From NCBI GenBank assembly GCA_026874595.1, contig CM049311.1, positions 46,131,676-46,195,675 on the forward strand: a stretch of 64,000 nt of DNA, in the 5' to 3' direction. Source of the stretch: Sipunculus nudus (lineage: Eukaryota; Annelida; Sipuncula; Golfingiida; Sipunculidae). This document shows positions 1 to 12,327 of this stretch, in pieces. Positions within the stretch are counted from its first letter, which is position 1. Every line of letters starts with the position of its first letter. The notes beneath the pieces are model-generated. The model did no database searches. It saw only the letters and a list, made by a program, of their open reading frames with translations, and was not told where the DNA came from. Position numbers and translations under genes: made by a program.

Positions 1-340
1 AGGTTTCCCTCTTTTATACCAAATAACTACTTTTACATATATACTTGTATATAATACAGCATTTAACCATTAACTTTAACTTTAACAACGAAAAATATTA
101 ATTCTATATATATAGGTAAAAACTGGGACAAGTTATTTACAAGTGGATTTAAGAATAGATAGAATTTTTCATTTATTTTAACAGTCAACTTACAAATCGA
201 ATACCACAGTCGATCAACTATAGGCTGCAGTGTGTGTGTCTATCGGTAGATCAGAGAATCCATGAAATTTACAATCTGTATAAACGGGGCCATATAGAGG
301 AGCATTTATTTAATTTTGATTATATATATTTTTTTCAGAA

Positions 341-391
<51 letters not shown>

Positions 392-1151
392 TACATTGGT
401 AGATTTTGATCGGATATAGGGTGTAACATATATGTTAAAATTCGGTTGACTCTCTTAAAATAGGCGACCCCCTGATATTGCAATATCAGATCGGTTATTT
501 CATGGATACATCACCCATATCCGCTCGTTTTCAAAAGGCATCATTTTGAACATAGCGATTTCGAGATGATTCCATCCTCCAATTTATAGTTTCATCTAAT
601 ATACCTCAGTCTTTCAATTTAATTATCTTCTGTTGAGAAAACATGTCTGACATGGCATCCTTCAATGACCTTATTGGATCGATAAAAAAAGCTAGCCCAC
701 AATAGGTTGATGAATGTTTAATAAAATATAAATTACGACAAGCAATAAGGCCCAAATTATTCCGTATAACCAAAATATATATATATCCCATATAATGTTG
801 AGGGAGTGAGTGAGTGATGAAAGTATTTATATTCTGGGAGCTTGGTTGAAAGTCCCCCATGGATGTCCCACTGATATTTTCATGATTTATCGTGATATTC
901 ATGCAGGTAGAGTATAAGATACCTCCGACTCGCTCTACATGTAACCATCCACACATGTTTTGTTTCCACCTGACAAAGTCAATGAGCTTACTGTTGGACC
1001 GAGTAATTTAAAGTTTAAATTTTCAATAATTTCATATATTTTATTTTATTAAATATGAAATAAAAAGTCACATTATGAATCGTTAAAAGTATGAATGATG
1101 ACGCGCTCCCGGTTTTTATTAAGTCTCGCGATGTCGTGTCCATGGCCAGGT
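1..1151. other. AT-rich noncoding DNA
   Basis: Only short chance ORFs. It holds one (TA)n array at 344-388. Nothing else recognised. Confidence 0.6.
344..388. repeat. (TA)n microsatellite
   Basis: About 22 uninterrupted TA units. Confidence 0.9.
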
Positions 1152-2254
1152 CCGGTGTAATAGGCCAGAATAAACCCCCCTTATTCTATACCCGGGTATA
1201 AACTGGCCTAGGCCAGAATATACCCCGGGTATAAAACGGGCTAGGCTATTTTATACCCCGGGGTATAATCTAGCCCAGTCTATTTTATACCCCTCTGGGC
1301 TGAATTATACCCCCTTGTTGCTTCTCATATGTTTTATATATATATCAATAAAAAACAGCTGTGCTTAACACAATAGTTAATTTAAATGGACTTAGTCATT
1401 GTGTCTGATAAAATAAGAACTATTTTTTAACGATATAGCTAAAACTCAGTTTTCGTGTTATGAGCGATTAATTCTATTTGCGGCATTTATGTTAGTATGT
1501 ATACTTATAAGTTTTGTCTTGTATATGAACCTAAATAACTTCATTATGCCTGCATGATCTCATGCATGCAAGTAATAATTATAATGATTGTTTGGGGCTT
1601 CTCTGAGGCTTGAGTTTCTCTATAGGAGATCGTGGTTTCTGTGAGATGGTTTCCTTGGGTGGGGGTGGGGGGGTGTCCCTGAGGTGGATCGTGGGGTTGG
1701 GGGGGGGGGGGGGGGCTTCCTGAGATTGGTAATCTGAATAATACATTATGGTATTAAACATACTTAATGTATAGAGTGCATCAAAACATATATCTACATA
1801 CATATACATATAAATTTAAGAAGATTATAATTATAGAGAATTATCCTCTCAGTCTGCTGTCATTATTCCATGTGCAAGGAAACATTTTAAATCAGTTTTT
1901 CTCAGTTTATAGTATCAATAAATACAAAAAATATTTAAAATAACGAGGCTTCTATTCAATTACATATATATGTGTGTGACCCTTGGGTGTGTGTTTGTGA
2001 TTGAAAATGCATGAGAGTACAGGTGTTTAACCAGATCGGTTATATCATTTTATGGATAACATTAAAATTTGTTATTATATCAACTTTGATACATTAAATA
2101 ACAGTGAAACCTGATTGCATGTGGGGGTATAATCTGGCCTAGGGGGGTATAAAATAGCCTAGGCCGGAATATACCCCGGGGTATATTCTAGCCTAGGCTG
2201 CTTTATACCCGGGTATAAACTGGGCAGGGGGAATAATCTGGCCTGTTACACCGG
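1152..2254. mobile_element. Non-autonomous fold-back DNA element with palindromic arms
   Basis: The ends are inverted: the left end starts CCGGTGTAATAGGCCAGA and the right end, read on the minus strand, starts CCGGTGTAACAGGCCAGA. The arms (about 1152-1320 and 2120-2254) are built of alternating words such as GGCCTAGGCC and perfect palindromes TATACCCCGGGGTATA (1252-1267, 2170-2185) and TATACCCGGGTATA (1187-1200, 2204-2217). The middle 0.8 kb has no transposase and carries a G-rich tract. No clear target-site duplication was seen. It fits a MITE-like fold-back transposon; the superfamily is unknown. Confidence 0.65.
1660..1715. repeat. G-rich tract inside fold-back element
   Basis: GGGTGGGGGTGGGGGGG followed after 30 bp by a run of about 18 G. 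Several G3+ runs are close enough to form a G-quadruplex on the + strand. It gives a false proline-rich ORF on the minus strand. Confidence 0.6.
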
Positions 2255-4229
2255 TCATCGTCAGACCGCTGACCGTCAGCTGACCTTCTGTCTGTCCACT
2301 ATACTTGTCTATTAATTATAGGATTGTACACGGGTCAGTGACGGCTATCGTCACCAATTTTGCACGGTTTACACAGACACCTTCTTTTATCAGGGATTTT
2401 CCCCTGTAATATGCAACTCCACATGTAAGTACAATGTATATCAAATGAAAACTATCATATACCCCGAGTCAGCACACCACAAGGCCGAGGTCTCAAAGGA
2501 GCTGGTCAGGTGTACAATCATTAAAGGCAAGACTACAAGTCTATCTATGATACCACAGGGGCGGGACATATAGCGTATATATATGTAAAAAGTATGGATA
2601 TCAATTACAAACCAGATGGAGTGGGGAACAATAATTTTTATTAGTCTTCAAAAGATTATATTTGTCTTGATTAGAAAGAAGTGTATATAAATATAACACA
2701 ATGTAGAGGGAAATTTGTCCAATTTACAGATTAACATTCCGAATAAACATTTTAAATAATGATTTAAAATTAATGCATGCAGTATATGTGTTGTATATGT
2801 ACACACCGCTGGGAGTTTATGCCTAATTTTCATTTACTAGTTATGAACAAGATTGAAAAATTAACGATATGAAATGAAAATTTCCTTGCAAATGATATGA
2901 AAGAATTATGGAATTTGTGGACTTTGACTGAAAATCTTGCTGTGCGAACGATGCATGTGTATATGAGTGTATACGATTCATCATTTTATTAACATAACCG
3001 GCGTGTATATAAAAAATTAAAGATAAGGTGCATGCACCTTATCCCAGGTAAATGCATATGCGGGTTTGACAGCATCTGCCGGCGGTCTGTATCGGGATGA
3101 GTATTGTATTGCTGCCTGATGGAGTTATAGTGTATATTGGGCAGGGTGGCGGCTGACGGATTATAACGTAACGTTCAGTAACCTGGGCGACTCGTCTTTA
3201 CTTACATTACATGTGGGGATACGCTGTCACGTAAACCTCCCGTCACGTAACAATACACGCTCGTGCAGCCTTTATCCTGACCATGACCGCAGACATTAAC
3301 TTCAGATTTAGCCGTGGACAGATGCTTGATGTTCTCCTGGTAATGCCGGGGATTTTGACAATCTGTTTAAGTTTGGACTTGTAACGTGATTGTGAATGAT
3401 TCCCACCAGCATCACAGGTCAATTTAAAAACCCTAAATAAGCCATCCTTAAATACAACATCTCATCTCATTTTAACTTATTGCTTATTTCGAACTTAATT
3501 AAATGTGTTCTCCATCGTGCTGTTTTTTACTCTGTAGAATGGCAGAGGCAAGAAAAAATATATGTACATGCATATAATTTAATTCGTTGTTCAGGAATTT
3601 ACTCATACGAATTAAGATATATCACAGTATTGTTAGAAGTTTTTACATAAATGCAGATATATGAGATATTTGCCTTTTGTTTATATTCAAAAGTAAAATA
3701 ATGTTAAACAATATAAAGAATTTTTTGCCCCGAGGTGTATATATATATCAATTAAACATGAATAATGATCTTTCGGGCAACATGCACGTCCTTATATAGC
3801 CTTGCTCCCCTCCTTACGTGTATAGTGATTAGCTGTATAAATAAACGTCCATTATAAATTTATATTGATATATATCGAAAATTCATTAAAAAAAATCAAG
3901 ATTCATTCATTTGAACCTGTTATATCGACTTTTTATCATTTTAATCAAACAAATTTTATGTTCAAAGGGCATTATTAGTTATGTATTATAAAACAATTTT
4001 AGGTAACGTTTGATATTAAAACATAATTTGTACATGTGCGTGTATTAGCAATATCATTTTTTTTCTGTGCGAATGTAATTTTACATTTCAATGATGATGT
4101 TAAATTGTCAAAATGTCACATACCAGTAATTAAACAACTGCATTGACATAACAATACAGAAATGAGAACATTTATTCATTTGATATCAAGACACGCCAGG
4201 GACGAGCTCTAGGTATAACCGTGCATGCA
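2255..4229. other. Noncoding DNA with a 22-bp palindrome
   Basis: No coding signal. It contains the perfect palindrome at 3022-3043 and a GC-balanced stretch (3060-3400) with GTCACGTAA twice (3226-3234, 3242-3250). Confidence 0.55.
3022..3043. repeat. Perfect 22-bp palindrome
   Basis: The half-site GATAAGGTGCA is followed directly by its reverse complement. It contains two inverted GATAAG (GATA-factor) motifs around a central GCATGC. Confidence 0.85.
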
Positions 4230-4490
4230 TTGGTTGGGGACTGTGGAGTGGTGACTGTCTTTTTGGGACCTCGGGGTCGGGACCTTGCATTGGGACCGTG
4301 GAGTGGGAGCGTGGGGACAGTGGAGTGGGGACTCTGGTGTGAGTGCATATAGGTAGGGATCGTGGAGTGGGTACCGTGGGGTCGGGCCCATTGGATGGGA
4401 CTGTGGGGTAGGGCCCATTGGATGGAGACCGTGGGGTGGGGACCGTGGGCTGGAGAACGTGGGATAGGGATCGTGGGTTAATTGAAAGGG
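4230..4490. repeat. GC-rich minisatellite, 13-15 bp degenerate unit
   Basis: About 18 tandem variants of GGGACCGTGGAGT, with insertions such as GGGCCCATTGGATG twice (4384-4424). It yields proline/serine-rich false ORFs on the minus strand in two frames. Confidence 0.8.
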
Positions 4491-6040
4491 GCGGGGGCAC
4501 TTGTCACAAGAACAGTCACTCTCATCATCACGACTTTCAGACACACACGGCGATCAGGCAAAGCTTGGCTGTTGACTGCACAAATTTGTTTTTAAACCTC
4601 ACTGATATCAGAGGTGTTATTGAAGTATGTCCTAATATTGACTCAAGAAAATTGGTCGAATAACCATCAAATGAGGTGACAGCGAACACGGTTATAGCAC
4701 ACCAGCCCCTCAGCGGCCAGCACTACCCGGGCCAGGCTTACTTATACAGGACAACGTAGAAGTCAGTTGACTAAAGGTTGACAGTTCTCGACCTATCGGA
4801 CCCTCCACGACGAGTGTTTATCCTCAGCTTAAGTAAAGCAAGAAGTTATTGGTTTCCTCACGTAGCGTCTTCTGACTGCCACTTCTTTTTCAGACAGACA
4901 TGTGGACAGTGAAGACCTCGCTGCTCTCTTAATTGCTTTCCTTACTTGGTTTGTCTAGCTTGACACTTGCAATGAATCGGAGTGGCATTGATACAATTTG
5001 TCCTGGCCTCTGTAATAGATGTCCAGTAATGGATAGGGATGGACAGCAAATGAAAATCAACACACGACAAATACCCGTGTATACTTTTGTGACCATCACC
5101 AGATGGGCTGGCATTAGCTTTGTTCACAGGGGCGGCTACAGAGTAGATTTTACACATCGCTGGATGTGGGTGATCAGGAGAATCGACGACCCAACAGAAT
5201 CCTCCACGCCCCGAGGGACCCATCCAAACATCCCCAATGGCGACCAAGACAGCGTTAAAAAGGATTTATGTTTGTAATGAAGTCGTTGACTTGATGGTCG
5301 GGGTCAAAGTGTAAAAAGGCCCCCTGAGACAGGTTAATGTATACATGCAGGCCCACAGACGAAGAAACCCTGAGACACTACCAATCCAGTCTAGCAAATT
5401 ACAAGGACTCCATACACGACCATTCAGATAACGAGAATTTGATAAGTCTTAAGGAATGTCATTCTTTTAATTCCTGTTTCTTTTTTTATTTTAAAATACA
5501 TATATATATGCAGGGCCATAAAATGAAAATGTTATCGAACAATATATGATACCTCAAATAATAAAAAGGAAAAATATATATTGTTCTCACTTGATTTAAA
5601 ACGCCCTGTATATAACGCAACAAATGTACCATTTAAAGTTAATACAAAGAACATGCAAGTACAATGCTAAAGTCATGGATAATCACAGATTATTTACGAT
5701 GCTCGGTGCTATGACCACCGCCCAGGATGATATATATATATATATACAATTAGCTTCCGAGTATAGAGGAACACCTGTGTCTGTCAAAAAGTATGTTAAA
5801 TGGCACCAGTCGACCCACTAAACTCTTGAGTGTTCCTCATGAAATTTAATTAACGTCTGTTCCCAAAATCTGTCACCAACATATAAATTGCCTTCTCCTT
5901 GAATAACGTGGGCTTCATGGTATATAAACTATTCAAGATCTGCACGTAACATGCAATGAGCATTATTCACATGAATTGTCCTGCTAGAATGTTTGTAAAT
6001 AAAACACATGCAAAATATGGAAACACCATATAGATGTCAC
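4491..6040. other. Noncoding DNA
   Basis: A GC-balanced part (4.5-5.33 kb) has overlapping ORFs of about 100 codons on both strands with no domain or codon pattern supporting a gene. The rest is AT-rich. Confidence 0.5.
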
Positions 6041-6049
6041 CAGATGACC

Positions 6050-6826
6050 ATGGTGCATGCTAAGTCAAAACAGGCAATTTTGCAATGGAGTGTTCCTCAG
6101 GGGTCTGTATTGGGCCCAATATTGATCATTCTCTATGTTGCACCCATTTTATCTGTGCTCATCAAATTTACATTTTTTTCTGGCTATTTCAAAACTCTGA
6201 CCAAGCTGACATATGTATTTGAGTTGCACTATTGTCTCGCTGCGATATACGTATATAGATGGAAGGCTTTTTTTGATGGATGGATGGCTGCAAACATGTT
6301 GAAGTTGGCTGGCTGCATGTAAACATGTTGAAGTTAAACGATAGTAAAACTGAATACCTTACCTTAATTTGGAACACGTTATAGTCTGTCAATCATTCAC
6401 ACACCGTCCATTTTCATTGGAAATTAACAAATTGACTCCATGCACGGAAACAATCTATAGGCTTTAACTTCGACCACTTAAACAACAAGTTTCATGTCAG
6501 CAAAATCTGTAGCAGTGTTTATCTTGAACTTAAAATAAATATCATCAATGCGGAAGATCATTGATTTATACCAACAGCAAAAATCCTTGTTCAAGCATTG
6601 GTTATGCCAGTACTGCATGGACTGTTGTAACTCTCTGCTTCTTGGAATAATTCAGTCTGAGCTGAACAGGTTACAGAGAATACAAAATATGGAATATACC
6701 GAATCTTATTTTTATATCATGGCACATTTAGACATACCGTATATTATAATGATCCGGGTGATCTCCACCATTCTACGTCATAACTTGTTGCAAGTAAAAC
6801 ATGATACCAATAGAGAATTTCTATAG
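6050..6826 (+). mobile_element. Reverse transcriptase relic of a CR1/L2-type non-LTR retrotransposon
   Basis: Broken frames still show RT motifs in order: WSVPQGSVLGPILIILYVAP (from about 6086), then WMAANMLKLN.SKTEYL around 6280-6360, then ALVMP.LHGL and, in another frame, DCCNSLLLGI and SELNRLQRIQN (6618-6700). Frameshifts and stops separate them, and the catalytic YADD motif is not visible, so the copy is dead. A short direct duplication of AAACATGTTGAAGTT (near 6291 and 6320) lies inside the thumb-side motif. Confidence 0.8.
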
Positions 6827-6927
6827 GTGATGGACGGAGCAAAAACCCTAAAACAATAAGCCATGCACTTTTTCTCATTTGGCTCCTATAGACTGGAAGC
6901 TGATGCATGTATAGAATGTGATTTCTC

Positions 6928-6928
<1 letters not shown>

Positions 6929-6974
<46 letters not shown>

Positions 6975-7070
6975 ATAATGAGAAAAAAAGTTAAATCATA
7001 TATATGTTAAGCTTTACAAAGTCATTAGAGCCATATTTACGCATATATATGTATATATATATATATATAT
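6929..7070. repeat. Two (TA)n microsatellites
   Basis: (TA)n at 6929-6972 and again at about 7045-7070, with 70 bp of unique DNA between. Confidence 0.85.
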
Positions 7071-8165
7071 ACGGATATTGGTGTCAATTTTAACGTGTTT
7101 GTCACAATACATAAAAAGGAACATGCATGACGTCAAAAGGGCTAACTGGAAATGCATGGACCAAACTCAAACTCCTAGAAGATTTAGATCCTCAGCACGT
7201 GTCTGGAGGCTTTAATATGTCTGTCCGCAACACTCAGCCACAATTATCTTGTATAAAAAAGCATTGATTTCAATTGGCAGTATGTGACAGAGAAGAAAGG
7301 GTGTCATGTATATAGTATATGTCATGTTAATATAGTAACACCGCAGAAATTGTTCCGTGAGCGAGATAATAAGTTTGAATGTTGTTTCAACATAGAACAA
7401 CACGCGGGGCCTCGTCACACCGTGACGTTGACTATTATAGCGTCACCCCAATATAGCCCAGCTGGATCTGATGATCATCCCCAGATATTAATATAAATTT
7501 AATGATGCACGTTGTGGCTCGGCTTGCCGTATGGCCACACCTGATGTGCTTCATTCCGCCACAATGACAAGGGGCGCTGTTTGCATGCCGTTCTTGCTGA
7601 GCGCTCCATTCACCAAACACGAGCTCTCCACACGCAGGCGCAACAATGTACTTCCTGTGCAAACTTTCGCCTGGATCCAGGTCCAGAGATTAAGTCTCTC
7701 TCGGAATTGGCCTCGGTGACATTTTCCTGCAAAAGCTTCATATATTTCTGACTGGATATAAATTAATATTTTAAAGATTGTTTATTATGATTTCATACGA
7801 GACACATAGAATAAATACATTTGTGATCAAATTATAACAGCGTGCTCGTGATTGTTTCTTGCAGGGGAAAACCCTGGTTTATATGTTGATAAGAATCCTC
7901 CTCTCTGTATGTGAGCACAAACATATCTATAATTACTTGTTTATATGTTGTTTACAAAAATATTTAAATATAGAAATACTTTCTTCAAAGGAAAAGAACC
8001 CGATGGTAAAAAAAAATACATAAACCAAGACCCATGCATACAAATAATGTCATATTGTATTGGCAAACAGAAGGGAAAGGACTGCTTGTAACTATATTCA
8101 AATTAAATAACTAGTTTTGATCAAAATACTTGATTTATAAGAAACATGGCGGATTGGATGCTGTG
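7071..8165. other. Noncoding DNA
   Basis: GC-balanced between 7.35 and 7.73 kb, AT-rich afterwards. No coding family recognised. Confidence 0.5.
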
Positions 8166-8166
8166 G

Positions 8167-8167
8167 T

Positions 8168-8198
<31 letters not shown>

Positions 8199-8199
8199 G
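8167..8199. repeat. (TG)n followed by poly-G
   Basis: A short TG run passes into about 17 G, just upstream of the SINE-like sequence. Confidence 0.85.
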
Positions 8200-8204
8200 T
8201 TAGA

Positions 8205-8440
8205 AGATAGGACTCAAAACCGGGAGGTCGTGAGTTCAAATCTTAGCGGAGGAGCGGTGAGATTTTTCAAGGTCGGTCTACATCTATAGACTGAGCGCTC
8301 TGCAGACTTAACGAGCCGTGTATAACTCACAAACGAGTGTGTCGTGATCAAGTCAGCATTAAAAATGAAGGTTACCTCCGCCAAAACAAAAGAAAGCAAT
8401 AAAAATGGCTGTGCAGGCATCTTGCATTAAAGCCTGCACC
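8205..8440 (+). mobile_element. Probable tRNA-derived SINE
   Basis: The head looks like the 3' half of a tRNA: GGACTCAAAACCGGGAGGTC then TGAGTTCAAATCTTAGC, which fits a pol III B-box (GTTCAAATC at 8234-8242). A tRNA-unrelated body follows, ending near an 8-bp hairpin GTGCAGGC/GCCTGCAC (8411-8439). The A-box is not convincing and there is no full cloverleaf, so it is not a functional tRNA. Confidence 0.5.
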
Positions 8441-8912
8441 TTATTTTCCCCTATATATTATATAGCCTAGCTGAAAGACTGTATCCTTTGTTTTATAGAA
8501 CAATGAAAAAAACTATTTCGTGCAGTCAGGGGATTTAACTACTTGAGATTTCATTATAAAAGTTTCATTCGTAGTTTTACTTCATTTATCAATATAAAGA
8601 TATTAGTGCCACCTTTCTGCAGGTTTATTGGATTATCTTTAAATGACTGATTTTTTTTTTTAATAAGAATTTCAAGACTGAATAATAAGGCATTCCCGGG
8701 AATTATGTCACAGAGGGCACGTACCCCCCCCCCCACCCCCTTTTAGCATTTAATATTTTCTAGGGGGCTGCCGTGCATACTTCGTATGAAATCAATTTTA
8801 TATCAAGTTTATCTCCCATATGTACCCCCCCCCTCTGTTTAAGCCATTCTCACTTTTAAGAGAACTCAAAGCAAACGAGTGCACGTGGAGTTACCTCTTG
8901 GTCAATGGACTG

Positions 8913-8913
<1 letters not shown>

Positions 8914-8992
<79 letters not shown>
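8914..8992. repeat. (TA)n microsatellite
   Basis: About 79 bp of TA with one ATTTAT interruption. Confidence 0.9.
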
Positions 8993-8997
<5 letters not shown>

Positions 8998-8999
8998 AC

Positions 9000-9305
9000 T
9001 TCTTTTCACTACAACATATGTTTTGTTACAGTTTACATGTTGTAATTTTTATTATACTTTTTTACCCTCAGTTGGGCTCACAAAATCCATTTTTTTTGGT
9101 AGGTCAAAATCTGCCAAATATGCCCCAGGTTTAACAAGGGCCATTATGAATGATATGGGCAACTCAACAAATGGCTTGAGACATTTATATTTGCTTGAGA
9201 CATTTGATATTCCTATTTGACATGCCCAGTGCATGGGGTTAAAATTTTGTCTTACCTTTGGCTTGTGCCCCCCGAGTTTATAGCAAAATCCTAGATCCGC
9301 CACTG
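9000..9305. repeat. Possible dispersed-repeat relic
   Basis: It ends in CCTAGATCCGCCACTG after a TTGTGCCCCCCGAG stretch, a type of ending often seen at edges of dispersed repeats in animal genomes. Similar wording occurs near 55.43 kb. No ends or coding part were identified. Confidence 0.25.
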
Positions 9306-10165
9306 TTCATATTTTAATTAATATTTTAATCTTTTAATCCAAAACTTCTCCCTTTCCAAAAGGACTTCGATTTTAAACATATTAAACTCATCTCACAAAA
9401 AATGTAAAAAGCAAATTAAGTTATATTATAATAAAAAGAGTATAATAAATAAAGAATAAATTGGTTAGTCAATCACACCTTTGACAGATACAGAGTGGAA
9501 ACAAAATTAAACTGTACAATAATGGTGCCAGGAACCAGAGGGTCTATTGCAAGATCTCTAAAAGCTGTTGTAATTTTTTGGTGAGGTGTGTAATTGTTAA
9601 TGTCCAAAGTCAACCGTTAATTTATAAATTATAGTCTGCAAGTTGTGCAAATAAGAAAGCTCAAGACTACTGGTATTAACTTATTGATATTATACACATG
9701 TATAAAACGGAACTTGTGTTGTGAAGTGAAAACGTCTTTCAAATTAAAAAAGGATGCATGCACGCGCGTGTGTTACTTTAACGTCTGAATAATCCTCGGG
9801 AAAACATCCTATATGAAGAGACAAAACAGGCTGCTGTTGCGACAGGAAAGGTGGGGGTGTTCCACTCGGAAGATGTGTCGTCAGGTATTTCAAGCATGAA
9901 TATAGTACCGACTTTTAATGCAGTCGGTTCTCAGTGTTTTGGTATAATATGCTATCACATGCAGTCATCACAAGCCAAGCCCCGGAACTGCATGGTCTGC
10001 TTGGGCACGTTAAATGTTTTTAACCTTCGGTCACCATTTAACATTTTTTTTTCAATAAATTTGGGTATTATGTCGAAGAACTTGGACAGAATATACTGGC
10101 ATTTGTTATTATCAAATATGTCATTTATCAAATCGTAAACACTCTTCTTATGAGAGACAAGGCTG

Positions 10166-10166
<1 letters not shown>
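9306..10166. other. AT-rich noncoding DNA
   Basis: No recognisable feature; the 95-codon ORF at 9851 has no family. Confidence 0.5.

Positions 10167-10218
<52 letters not shown>
10167..10218. repeat. (TA)n microsatellite
   Basis: About 26 TA units, followed by a GTGTGTGTTT / GACACACACA imperfect inverted pair (10235-10283). Confidence 0.9.
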
Positions 10219-10221
<3 letters not shown>

Positions 10222-10694
10222 TTTCTATATATATGTGTGTGTGTTTGGTGAAAAATATATATGTATGAGATAGACACACACACATGTTTTTTATGTATAA
10301 AATTTCTTGATCTCCCTATGAATACATATATACTGCAGGTCAGGAGATGTATGTATGTTTGTTATATTTATTGGTTTATATTTGTCTGATTTAGTTTATA
10401 ATATGCAGCTTTTTAACCAATTTGAATATTAAATTATATCACTGTAGCAGGTATGGCTGACAGCTGAATGACGTGTGTAAGAATATAGAGTATTCCCACA
10501 TATATAATTAATGAAAAAATAAATAAAAGGCATCTGCCCTATCTGATTAAATGTCTAATCACAATGTTCTTGTTAGCATTTTATTAATACATATTACAAG
10601 ATTGATTTCTGTAGACATGGAGAGCATGCACGCACTCAGTATTAAAACTAACGTTTAAACAACACCACAAGGCATATCTCTAGCTTCTGAAATG

Positions 10695-10696
<2 letters not shown>

Positions 10697-10730
<34 letters not shown>

Positions 10731-10787
10731 TAGTATATATATATATTAGTATATATATTAGTATATATATAAGTATATATATTAGTG

Positions 10788-10833
<46 letters not shown>
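10697..10833. repeat. Compound (TA)n / AGTATATATATT / (GA)n array
   Basis: (TA)n, then repeats of the type AGTATATATATT, then (TA)n and about eleven GA units. Confidence 0.9.
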
Positions 10834-10834
<1 letters not shown>

Positions 10835-11094
10835 ATGGGGGTGTTATTTGGAGAGTATATAGTTAAATCGTTTACGTGAAGTCGGTCCTTTAACAGCTAT
10901 GTAGGCGCCACACGTGCATTATGTATTCCAAAATGATCAGGGAATAATTTTTAATGTATATTGAAAAAAACCTTGTGTACTGGTATATAATGGTAAACAA
11001 TAAATGGTAAATTAAATGGCTTTACATTTGTGCTGTTTTGAGATAATACATCTATTTTTAGACTGTTCCAGGAAGGTGTGGTTTTAATGAAACA

Positions 11095-11295
11095 ATACTC
11101 TGGCCCTGGACATCCCGTCATGCACGTGGAGCCTCACTGACTCTCCTCGTCCACTCGCGTGGCCACGCCCCGCCAACACAGGTAACCAATGACGGCCCGC
11201 GCCGTCCTGGGCTCCTCCTATTTAATTACTCCTGAAGGGTGTTATCGATGAATATTAATCACTTTTGACGTGTCATGCAATCCAGTTACGATGAA
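11095..11295. promoter_or_regulatory. Candidate upstream regulatory island of NR2E1
   Basis: A GC-rich stretch with CACGTG-like and CACGCCCC (GC/KLF-type) motifs, CCAAT, then TTTAATTACTCC, TTATCGAT and ATTAATCA homeodomain-type cores, ending with TGACGTGTCA. It sits 1.0-1.2 kb before the start codon between AT-rich repeats. The motif content is visible; enhancer function is inference. Confidence 0.3.
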
Positions 11296-11548
11296 ATTTA
11301 TCATGACAGCTGAGCAGTGAGCTAGACACATTCTGAAGAAAATCTATCTCTACATTATAAAGAAACAAATTGTTCGACTTATATTGACAGCTGTTGTTTT
11401 TTTTTTCTCTCAATGCACAGGTTCATTTTCAGTGATGGATAATGAAGTGGAATTTTATATAATCGTGATGCGTTTAGATATTATAAGTAATTTATAAGAA
11501 ATCTCATAATCACTAAACTATCACTGTACACATTAAAAGCTTAGATTT

Positions 11549-11550
<2 letters not shown>

Positions 11551-11628
<78 letters not shown>
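11551..11628. repeat. (CT)n(AT)n compound microsatellite
   Basis: About 20 CT units followed by about 18 AT units, roughly 0.7 kb upstream of the NR2E1 start codon. Confidence 0.92.
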
Positions 11629-11631
<3 letters not shown>

Positions 11632-12068
11632 TATCGACAAAAGCTGTTAAAATGTTTAAAAAAAATACGCAAACGTTCTGTAGGCTATTAGGTGATTTAT
11701 GATATAATGACTGATACTACAGTTATGTAACAATGTGAGTACGGTACGTATACTCCTTCGCTGTAATCGTGTTATATATACACTATGGCCAGTATGGGTC
11801 TGGTTCACTTTATATATTGCCTACAGCCAAGGTGCCTGAAATCACCGGGGCAGGTAATTCTTACTAAAACCTTTCTAAAGCAAGTCGTTACGGTCGTGAG
11901 GCCGCTCATTTGTCGCTAGTTGTCTGGGTGGGAAAAGGCTGTAGAACTTGACAAGGAAATTGACAAGTCGACAATAGCATAAGAGTGAGAAACATACACA
12001 CGGGGGACGACCAGGGGGTGTAGCTATTATGCGAGCACCTCGGCATGCACGCTTTTGTTGGTTCTCGA

Positions 12069-12241
12069 CCAATCAGGAGACGCGAACGGGGAACACCTAA
12101 TGTTGCTATTGTAGACGCGATGATCTAGCCCCCTTTAGGAAGTGAACAAAGTTAGTCCGGTGCCAAAGCTCTCTGACCTCGCCACCTAAATGCCAATTTG
12201 TCACAGGACGACGAGCACATCGCATTCGGGAGGGATATATA
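12069..12241 (+). promoter_or_regulatory. Likely NR2E1 core promoter (CCAAT box and TATA-like motif)
   Basis: A CCAAT motif lies at 12069-12073 and a TATATA at 12236-12241, about 90 bp before the ATG, inside a stretch (about 11.83-12.33 kb) clearly richer in GC and CpG than the flanks. If the TATA is used, transcription would begin near 12265 and the 5'UTR would be about 60 nt. (TA)n is abundant in this genome, so the TATA match alone is weak. Confidence 0.4.
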
Positions 12242-12327
12242 CCTGTTCCTGCATATCGGAGCTCACACATAACAAACTTTCTGGACTTCGTTACTGCACA
12301 GCCCCGATGCACTCCGCAAGTCCTGAA

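Noticed and set aside
4186-4544. Proline-rich minus-strand ORFs
   Set aside because: Translations of the GC-rich minisatellite in two frames.
4933-5277. 114-codon ORF with an antisense 101-codon ORF
   Set aside because: Both strands open over the same stretch, no domain, no conservation visible.
8205-8280. tRNA gene
   Set aside because: Only a B-box-like half is present; no A-box, acceptor stem or cloverleaf.
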